A stretch of 6,957 nt of DNA from an uncultured Collinsella sp. (GTDB lineage: Bacteria > Actinomycetota > Coriobacteriia > Coriobacteriales > Coriobacteriaceae): the NCBI GenBank assembly GCA_900556285.1, contig USOF01000057.1, forward strand, positions 1 to 6,957, in the 5' to 3' direction. The translations under genes were made by a program, and so were the position numbers. Every line of letters starts with the position of its first letter. Position 1 is the first letter of the stretch. Of the stretch, positions 1-5,194 are shown in pieces. The notes under the pieces are model-generated. The model ran no database searches. It was not told the DNA's origin and saw only the letters and a program-made list of their open reading frames with translations.

Positions 1-583
1 CGTCATGCTGAGCATCGGAGCCGGCGGCCGCAGCGGGCTGGACGGCAGCAACGCTCGCAGCATCGCCGACACCCGCGGCGCCCTCCCCTGCAGCAGCCGC
101 AGCCGCGGCGGCCTTCTCGGCAGCGGCCTTGCGCGCCTTGGCCTCGGCAGCCGCGCGGACCTTCATGGCCTTCTCACGCGCAGCCTTCACCTCGGGCGTG
201 ATAACGCTCATGGGCTCGGCAGTCGAGACCTGGTAGAAAAAGCCCTTAAAGTCGATCTGCATGTCGGTAATGGCAAGACCAAACAGGTCGTGGACCTCAT
301 TTTCAAACGGGAATACCGCCGGATAATACGAGCTGATGGACGGAATCTCCTGGCACCGGTCGATTCCCTCGACTACCAGGTTCTCAATCGCATAGCTGCC
401 GTCCTGCGCAATATGCTCCTGAGCAGCATGAACGTTGATAAACGTATAGACCAAGCGATACGAGCCGTCGTCGACGTTGCGCTCAGCGTGCATTTGCACA
501 AAGCGCGCACCGACGCCCTTAAGCGCCTGGACATGCGACAGGAGCTCGTCGATCCCGACGGTGGTATAGATAGCCTTTTGCAT
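1..583 (-). CDS. NuoC/EchD-like 30 kDa-type hydrogenase subunit, partial (3' end beyond window)
   Basis: My own translation of the minus strand from the ATG at 583 stays open to the window edge (194 complete codons). The protein begins MQKAIYTTVG. Residues 86-103 carry the signature of the complex I 30 kDa / NuoC family, including the core ENEVHDLFG, followed by IDFKGFFY. In the family this subunit has no cofactor; it joins the Fe-S small subunit to the NuoD-like catalytic subunit at the cytoplasmic face. The folded part resembles short EchD-type proteins and seems to end near residue 128. From about residue 131 comes a Lys/Glu/Ala-rich, probably helical stretch, then a nearly pure Ala/Gly run to the edge. 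The start is fixed by AAAGGAGG 7 nt upstream and overlaps the preceding stop codon as TAATG. Whether the tail ends soon or links to a fused NuoD domain, as in HycE, cannot be seen. Family is fairly sure; the hydrogenase subtype is inferred. Confidence 0.85.
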   Translation of the reverse strand, partial: MQKAIYTTVGIDELLSHVQALKGVGARFVQMHAERNVDDGSYRLVYTFINVHAAQEHIAQDGSYAIENLVVEGIDRCQEIPSISSYYPAVFPFENEVHDLFGLAITDMQIDFKGFFYQVSTAEPMSVITPEVKAAREKAMKVRAAAEAKARKAAAEKAAAAAAAAGEGAAGVGDAASVAAVQPAAAAGSDAQHD

Positions 584-1167
584 TACTCGGCCTCCTTTGC
601 AGCGGCGGACGTCCCAGCAGGCGCGTCGCCAGCGGCGGGCGTGTCGCCGGCCCCCGCAGCTGCCACAAACCCGTCCTCGCCCAGCTCAACGCCACCGTCC
701 CAGGTAGCGGCGCCGCCCACGGTGAGCGGGTCGCCGCCGGCGCGCATCACGGCCTCCTTCTGGTCCAGGATGCCGCACGCCTCCACGATGGCATCGATCA
801 CCGTCTCGGGGCGAATGGCGCACCCGGGCGCGTACACGTCCACGGGAATCGCGCGGTCCACGCCGCCGATCACGTTGTAGGCATCGCGGAACACGCCACC
901 CGAGCACGCGCAGATGCCGCACGCCACCACGCACTTGGGCTCGAGCATCTGGTTGTAAATCTGACGCACGACGGGCAGGTTCTGGGCATTGACCGACCCC
1001 GTCACCAAAAAGATATCCGCATGCTTGGGGTTGCCGGTGTTGACCACGCCAAAGCGCTCCGCATCGAACAGCGGCGTGAGCGAGGCCAGCACCTCGATAT
1101 CGCATCCGTTGCAGCTCGAGCCGTCGTAATGAATAACCCACGGCGAGCGCGACATTTTATGATCCAT
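583..1167 (-). CDS. NuoB/EchC/HycG-like [NiFe]-hydrogenase small subunit, proximal [4Fe-4S] protein
   Basis: This 194-aa protein belongs to the NuoB / hydrogenase small-subunit family that carries the [4Fe-4S] cluster nearest the active site and passes electrons to or from the NiFe subunit. Visible ligand candidates are C19 and C22 in SCNGCDIE, C86 in GICACSGG, and C116 in APGCAIRPE. The spaced CxxC, rather than the adjacent CC of respiratory complex I NuoB, points to the hydrogenase (group 4) branch. C79, C83 and C88 are additional cysteines near the cluster. The core ends near residue 151. A Gly/Ala/Asp-rich tail (about 152-194) makes the protein longer than typical EchC. The start at 1167 is preferred over an ATG four codons further in (M5) because AGGAGG lies 8 nt upstream. 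The gene begins 12 nt after the upstream stop and overlaps the next start by one base, so it is almost certainly operonic with both neighbours. Confidence 0.92.
   Translation of the reverse strand: MDHKMSRSPWVIHYDGSSCNGCDIEVLASLTPLFDAERFGVVNTGNPKHADIFLVTGSVNAQNLPVVRQIYNQMLEPKCVVACGICACSGGVFRDAYNVIGGVDRAIPVDVYAPGCAIRPETVIDAIVEACGILDQKEAVMRAGGDPLTVGGAATWDGGVELGEDGFVAAAGAGDTPAAGDAPAGTSAAAKEAE
591..598 (-). promoter_or_regulatory. Ribosome binding site of the NuoC-like gene, inside the NuoB-like coding end
   Basis: AAAGGAGG on the minus strand, 7 nt before the ATG at 583. It lies within the last codons of the NuoB-like gene, so ribosomes finishing that gene terminate at TAA (583-585), next to the new start. 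This decides the start of the NuoC-like protein and suggests translational coupling. Confidence 0.85.
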
Positions 1168-1175
1168 AGATGCCG

Positions 1176-1181
1176 CCTCCT
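1176..1181 (-). promoter_or_regulatory. Ribosome binding site of the NuoB-like gene, overlapping the upstream stop codon
   Basis: A perfect AGGAGG on the minus strand lies 8 nt before the ATG at 1167 and shares bases with the TAG stop (1180-1182) of the L-H fusion gene. It favours M1 over the in-frame M5 as the start. Confidence 0.85.
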
Positions 1182-4062
1182 AAATAAACACGTCGACGAG
1201 GATGGGCATAAGGTTGAGCAGGCCAAACACCAGCGCCACGCCCCAGCCGAGCTTAAAGCAGCTGCGCCAGGTGCTGCGTGCGAAGGTGTTGTCGATCAGC
1301 ACCTCGACAAAATACGTCGCGACCATCACGACCAGGGCAACCACCCAGCTCACCGGGTTGTCCCAAACAAAGAACATGCCCACCCACATCAAAAACAGCA
1401 CGGTCTCGCACCAATGCATGAGGGTCATCTTGGCCAGCGTCCCGCCGCTCATCTCGGTGGCGACACCCTGGACGATCTCCTGATGCGCGTGATGCGAATA
1501 CGAAAGGTCGAACGGCGACTTGCGCAGCTTGATGGTAAGCACCGCGAGCAGCGCGAGGAAAATGGGCGCGCTGTACACGATGATGGGGGCCGACTGCCCC
1601 GTCACGGCGATGGAATCAAAGCTATCGGTGGCGAGATACAGGCCCACGCTCATCAGCAGAACGGCGGGCTCGTAGCTCATAACCTGCAGCAACTCGCGAT
1701 CGGCGCCGACCTGCGCAAACGGGCTTTGCGTCGAGGCGGACGCCAGCACCACAAAGATCGCGGCGAGCGTCACCATAAAAGCGCACAGCAGCGTGTTGGA
1801 GCCCGACACAAAGATGCCGCCGCCCACGACGGTAAAGATGAGCGCGCACGCCATATAGGTATCGTCCATGGTGTTTACGCTGGCAGGGGCCTTGCGCAGC
1901 AGTTTGGCAACGTCGTAGAAGGGCTGCAGCAGGCGCGGGCCCACGCGGCCCTGCATGCGAGCCGAAAGTTTGCGGTCAACGCCGTCGATCAGGCCGCCCA
2001 CAAACGGCGCCAACAGGGCAAACGCCACGGTACCAATAAAGATGCCCACGACACCCGAACCTTCAAAATACTTGCCGCGCAACACCGAGGGCGCGCTCAT
2101 GGCAAGTCTCTCGGGCCCAATCCACGCGCAACACAGCAGCGCAAACAAGATAATGCTGCAACACACGACGCTACCCGCGGGGCCAATACGCTTCTCGCCA
2201 AGGGCGTCCTCCGAGTACCAATTGCGCTTTTCGGCCTTCACCTCGTGTCCCATCGAGCCGCGGAAATGGCGGTAATTGTCGGTTCCCACGCCCGAAAGAT
2301 ATACGTTTACGTGCGGTTTGTTGCTCACGCGGAATGAAGTCAGCAGCACCACGGCGATAAACGCCACGATAACCACCATCAGATACATGGAGTCCTTGCC
2401 AATAACGTATGGCACGCGGCCAAACACCATGGCCAAGTAAGGCGACACCAGGCCGCTCGAGATGAGCGGGAACGCCACGCAGCAAAGAATCAGCAGCGCG
2501 GCGATGGTGTTGAGGGCCATCCATTCGGTCTTATGGACATTGACCTCAACGTTTTGAGCCGTGGGGTCGACGCCCGAAAGCTTGGCAAGCCATTTACCCC
2601 AGAAGAAGAACGTCGCGGCCGAGCCAAAGGCAAGCACCATGATCATGAGCACGTTGCCGGTCTGCGCAAACGCCACCAGGGCGCCCCACTTGGACACGAG
2701 CATGCCAAACGGCGCCACGAACATGCCCATAATGCCCAGCATCATCAGGCGCGTCAGGTGCGGCATGCGGCTGAACATACCGTCCATGTCCTCGATATTG
2801 CGGCTGCCGATATGATGCTCGGCGGTGCCCACGCACAGGAACAGCAGCGACTTGGCCACCGTGTGGAACAGGATCAGGAAGATCGCGGCCCACACGGCCT
2901 CGGGCGCGCCGACGCCCAGGCAGGCACTGATAAGGCCCAAGTTGGAAATGGTGGAGTACGCGAGCACGCGTTTGGCGTTGCTCTGCGAGATGGCCATGAG
3001 GGCAGCGAGCAAAAACGTGATGGCACCCACACTCGTGACCATAAAGCCAGTCACGGGATAGATGGCATAGAGCGGGCTGAGCTTGACCATCAGGAACACG
3101 CCGGCCTTGACCATGGTGGACGAGTGCAGCAGGGCGCTCGTGGGCGTGGGGGCAACCATGGCACCCAACAGCCAAGTGTGGAACGGCATCTGTGCGGCCT
3201 TGGTGAGTGCGGCGAGCGACAGCAGAATGACCGGCATCACCAGCAGCGCGGATTGCGCGGTTCCGGCGCCGGAAAGCTCGATCATGCCCGAGATGGTCAG
3301 CGGCATGCCGTTAACGTGCAGGTACATAAGGCCTGCCAAAAACGCGATGCCGCCCAGCATGTTGAGGATGATCTGGGTGAAGGCGTTCTTGATGGCCTCG
3401 GGCGTGCGCGTGTAGCCAATCATAAGAAACGAGCACACGGTGGTGATTTCCCAGCCGCAGAACAGCCACTCAAGGTTGTCGCTCGTCACGATGACGAACA
3501 TGGCCGAGAGGAACAGAAACATGAGCGCCAGGAACTGCGGGCGACGGTCGGGCGCGGTCTGCCCGCGCAGCGCGGCCTCGTGGTCATCGTGCGCTTGGAA
3601 GTCCTTCATATAACCCAAGGCATACACGCAGATGAGGCTGCCGACGATGCCGACGGCGAGGACCATGATCACGCTCATGTAGTCTAGGTAGAGTGGCGTC
3701 GCCGTGACGGCTTCGGCCGCGGGCAGCGTCATGGCCGCAAAGGCGAGCGAACCCACCAGCTGGACTACGCCGAGCACCGTGGTAAGCGCGTTCCTGTATT
3801 TGAACGCGTTGTACAGGATGACGGCGCACAGAATTATGTCGATGACGGAGCTGATGATCGAGAGCACATGCGAGGTGCCGGGGGCAACCTCAAAGCTCTG
3901 CGGCCCCGTGCCAAAAAACATGACGGCGACTACAACTGTCACCGCCATAATAATGCCGGAACCTATGAGCCCCACCGCATCGCGGGCACGGTCACCGCGC
4001 GCAAGCAGCATGCCCAGCGCCGGTACCAGCGGAAACAGGGTAAGGAAATACAGTAGCGTCAT
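1180..4062 (-). CDS. Fused NuoL-like (EchA/HyfB) and NuoH-like (EchB/HycD) membrane subunit of a group 4 hydrogenase complex
   Basis: One uninterrupted 960-aa frame joins two normally separate membrane subunits. Residues 1 to about 625 are a NuoL/Mrp-antiporter-type ion-translocating domain. It has the TM glutamate E205 in CGWEITTVCSF, K288 with PFHTWL (292-297), the APTPTSALLH loop (304-313) with K319, and H400/K404 in FHTVAKSLLF. These correspond to the proton-path residues of the family. A hydrophilic stretch (578-628, with YLSGVGTDNYRHFRG) and one extra hydrophobic segment (630-648) lead into a NuoH/EchB-like domain (about 665-960). That domain shows QGRVGPRLLQPFYDVAKLL (704-722), DRELLQVMSYEP (788-799) and KSPFDLSYSHHAHQE (848-862). 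The HHAHQE form is the style of hydrogenase EchB rather than complex I. By eye there are about 26 hydrophobic segments. The start is supported by GGGGGAG 7 nt upstream. It is the first gene of the operon, after a terminator and a roughly 250-nt leader. Stop is TAG at 1180-1182. Confidence 0.93.
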   Translation of the reverse strand: MTLLYFLTLFPLVPALGMLLARGDRARDAVGLIGSGIIMAVTVVVAVMFFGTGPQSFEVAPGTSHVLSIISSVIDIILCAVILYNAFKYRNALTTVLGVVQLVGSLAFAAMTLPAAEAVTATPLYLDYMSVIMVLAVGIVGSLICVYALGYMKDFQAHDDHEAALRGQTAPDRRPQFLALMFLFLSAMFVIVTSDNLEWLFCGWEITTVCSFLMIGYTRTPEAIKNAFTQIILNMLGGIAFLAGLMYLHVNGMPLTISGMIELSGAGTAQSALLVMPVILLSLAALTKAAQMPFHTWLLGAMVAPTPTSALLHSSTMVKAGVFLMVKLSPLYAIYPVTGFMVTSVGAITFLLAALMAISQSNAKRVLAYSTISNLGLISACLGVGAPEAVWAAIFLILFHTVAKSLLFLCVGTAEHHIGSRNIEDMDGMFSRMPHLTRLMMLGIMGMFVAPFGMLVSKWGALVAFAQTGNVLMIMVLAFGSAATFFFWGKWLAKLSGVDPTAQNVEVNVHKTEWMALNTIAALLILCCVAFPLISSGLVSPYLAMVFGRVPYVIGKDSMYLMVVIVAFIAVVLLTSFRVSNKPHVNVYLSGVGTDNYRHFRGSMGHEVKAEKRNWYSEDALGEKRIGPAGSVVCCSIILFALLCCAWIGPERLAMSAPSVLRGKYFEGSGVVGIFIGTVAFALLAPFVGGLIDGVDRKLSARMQGRVGPRLLQPFYDVAKLLRKAPASVNTMDDTYMACALIFTVVGGGIFVSGSNTLLCAFMVTLAAIFVVLASASTQSPFAQVGADRELLQVMSYEPAVLLMSVGLYLATDSFDSIAVTGQSAPIIVYSAPIFLALLAVLTIKLRKSPFDLSYSHHAHQEIVQGVATEMSGGTLAKMTLMHWCETVLFLMWVGMFFVWDNPVSWVVALVVMVATYFVEVLIDNTFARSTWRSCFKLGWGVALVFGLLNLMPILVDVFI

Positions 4063-4314
4063 ACCATCACTCCCCCATGCAAAAACGCTGCAATTGTTTA
4101 ACGTTATAGCTCAGTTGAGGAGTAGCGGCGGCGGGTTTTCGGTCAACTGGGGAGTTTTAGGCGTACGGGGTAAGGAGTCTGTCCGCTTTGGAGCAGAGAG
4201 GCGACGCTCCCCCTATCGCGGCGGCGGGCGCACGGGCCACTGCGCGCGGTTTATTAACCACTTTGGAGGATGTTCCAGTAGGCTCACGACGGTCCAAAAA
4301 GTTAGCGCGGCAAG
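4063..4314 (-). promoter_or_regulatory. Leader and presumed promoter region of the hydrogenase operon
   Basis: About 250 nt without a convincing gene lie between the HTH-gene terminator and the L-H fusion start. The operon promoter should be here because an intrinsic terminator separates it from the upstream gene. A weak -10-like TATAAC (minus strand, 4103-4108) sits about 40 nt before the start, but no good -35 is seen at the usual distance. Other structure: an 8-bp palindrome TAACGTTA (4099-4106), CAATTG (4091-4096), and two related 13-mers at 4111-4123 and 4143-4155 whose TCAGTTGA/TCAACTGG parts are also nearly inverted. I saw no trace of a transposase OrfB or other protein homology. Confidence 0.4.
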
Positions 4315-4337
4315 AAAAATGCGCCCCTGTGGGCGCA
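4315..4337 (-). terminator. Intrinsic terminator after the HTH gene
   Basis: On the minus strand, a perfect 7-bp stem TGCGCCC/GGGCGCA (4331-4337 and 4320-4326) with the 4-nt loop ACAG is followed directly by TTTTT (4315-4319). It begins 12 nt past the stop codon of the HTH gene. There is no T-run on the plus-strand side, so it acts for minus-strand transcription and separates the HTH gene from the hydrogenase operon. Confidence 0.85.
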
Positions 4338-4349
4338 CCATCCCGTTCG

Positions 4350-4754
4350 CTATTCCGCCTTTTTAACGCGCGGCTTGCGACCGCGCGGCTTATCGACCAG
4401 CGCGGACTCACCGCTCTCGCGATACTGGCGGCACCAAGCCTTGACCGAAGACTCGCTGGGAATCTTGTGCTTGATCATGGCCTCGCGAACCGTTAAGCCG
4501 TTTTCCAAGCGGTCCTTGACCACGGCGAGCTTAACTTCGTACGAATAGGTGTGATGATGCGAACCGGCGTTGAGAACGGCGTCGGCACCGCCCACGGCAT
4601 ACGCGCGGGCCCACTGACGAGCCGTGGCCTGGGGAATGCCAAGCTCCGCGGCGAGGGCGCGATGACCGACCCCCTCTTGGAGGATCTCGACGGCGCACTG
4701 CCTAACCTCGGGCGCATGCGTGCGAGTCCTAGTTGCTTCCGACATACCTGCCAC
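4350..4754 (-). CDS. Stand-alone tandem helix-turn-helix protein, IS3/IS150 OrfA (InsJ)-like
   Basis: A 134-aa basic protein with two helix-turn-helix units. The first spans about residues 16-60, with recognition-helix candidate PQATARQWARAY. The second spans about 72-118, with PSESSVKAWCRQYRESG. The pattern xxxWxxxYxxxGxxxL after each unit is typical of the N-terminal DNA-binding half of IS150-type OrfA. The protein ends with an Arg/Lys-rich tail (KPRGRKPRVKK, 122-132) that loosely recalls an AT-hook. The C-terminal leucine-zipper region of a full OrfA and the DDE integrase OrfB are absent on either side, and the gene ends at a clean terminator. It could therefore be a domesticated DNA-binding protein or a decayed IS remnant. 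The first in-frame start is a GTG at 4752-4754 with a weak AAGG upstream. An ATG three codons later (4743-4745) is the alternative. Family is likely; function is unknown. Confidence 0.75.
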   Translation of the reverse strand: MAGMSEATRTRTHAPEVRQCAVEILQEGVGHRALAAELGIPQATARQWARAYAVGGADAVLNAGSHHHTYSYEVKLAVVKDRLENGLTVREAMIKHKIPSESSVKAWCRQYRESGESALVDKPRGRKPRVKKAE

Positions 4755-4763
4755 TTCTTAGCC

Positions 4764-4774
4764 TTAACCGTTAA
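4764..4774. repeat. Short palindrome TTAAC-C-GTTAA just upstream of the HTH start
   Basis: Two perfect 5-bp arms around one base lie 9 nt before the GTG start. They touch the putative ribosome binding site. The position would suit an autoregulatory operator, which is inference only. A related TTAACGTTA occurs in the hydrogenase leader (4098-4106). Confidence 0.35.
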
Positions 4775-4795
4775 TCTGCTTTCTTACGTGCAAGT

Positions 4796-4824
4796 TAGAT
4801 AGTAGCATTTTATTGTTTGCTCAA
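4796..4824 (-). promoter_or_regulatory. Possible promoter of the HTH gene
   Basis: On the minus strand, TTGAGC (4819-4824) and TATCTA (4796-4801) are separated by exactly 17 nt, about 40 nt before the HTH start. The -35 half is a fair match to consensus and the -10 is weak. It is only a candidate in AT-rich DNA where chance matches are common. Confidence 0.25.
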
Positions 4825-5080
4825 AGCAGTTAATTAAAATAGACGCGGTGTTATCTGGGCATTTGGCACCAATTTACGACATTTCTTTATCGATTATTTA
4901 CGCTGGTAGCTGACTCGCAGCCAATCGTCATTCGCTTGTCAACAAAATTGGCATCTCTTTATGTCCTTTGCTATAGCGGATATGATTATTAACCCCTCCC
5001 CCAATTATTTTGAGTAATCGGCAAGGCAGTAGACGTCCTTACTCCTCATGATTACCGCGCATTGCCATCCACCGGAGCAA

Positions 5081-5119
5081 AACAAAAAGGGCGGGGCCTG
5101 CTGCGCTTGCAGGCCCCGC
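5081..5119 (-). terminator. Strong intrinsic terminator after the flavin oxidoreductase gene
   Basis: On the minus strand, a perfect 11-bp GC-rich stem GCGGGGCCTGC/GCAGGCCCCGC (5109-5119 and 5091-5101) with a 7-nt loop is followed by CC and the T-rich run TTTTTGTT. It starts about 75 nt after the TAG at 5195. The T-run is only on the minus-strand side. It should end the transcript of the oxidoreductase and isolate it from the HTH gene. Confidence 0.9.
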
Positions 5120-5194
5120 ACCGGTTGACACCCGACGGGACACAGCCGGGCGAGACGGATCCGTGCTACCGTCCCGCCTGGCCGCGATGTTCAG

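Larger units (their letters stand above)
4755..5077. other. AT-rich intergenic region, no gene recognised
   Basis: This stretch is clearly richer in A and T than the genes on either side. I found no open frame with homology, no tRNA and no transposase remnant. It holds the possible HTH-gene promoter, the palindromes TTAACCGTTAA (4764-4774) and TTAATTAA (4830-4837), inverted arms CTGCTTT/AAAGCAG (4776-4782 and 4823-4829), and CCAATTT/AAATTGG (4869-4875 and 4945-4951). The rest shows nothing I can name. Confidence 0.6.

Noticed and set aside
5..880. Plus-strand open frame (291 codons) over the NuoC-like and NuoB-like genes
   Set aside because: It is antisense to two conserved genes with clear motifs; the low-complexity tails create the open frame.
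1021..2337. Long plus-strand open frame (438 codons) opposite the L-H fusion
   Set aside because: Its translation is His/Arg/Gln-rich without any recognisable domain and lies antisense to an unmistakable conserved gene. It is a shadow produced by GC-rich codon bias.
2533..3687. Plus-strand open frame (384 codons) opposite the NuoL-like domain
   Set aside because: It has the same His/Gln/Gly/Arg-rich shadow composition, no family signature and no credible ribosome binding site context.
4081..4160. A sigma-54 promoter for the hydrogenase operon, as in enteric formate hydrogenlyase
   Set aside because: No GG-N10-GC pattern with good flanks was found, and the inferred actinobacterial host would not be expected to use sigma-54.
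4157..4411. Minus-strand open frame (84 codons) overlapping the HTH gene end, considered as an OrfB remnant
   Set aside because: It shows no DDE-integrase-like motif, runs across the terminator and overlaps the HTH gene in another frame.
4914..4942. Perfect TTGACA on the minus strand considered as a -35 element
   Set aside because: The hexamer 17 nt downstream is TGCGAG, which is not a plausible -10.
4928..4954. Tiny minus-strand frame (8 codons, MPILLTSE) with AGGA upstream, considered as a leader peptide
   Set aside because: It is too short, has no regulatory residue pattern, and lies over 170 nt from the next gene with no attenuator between.
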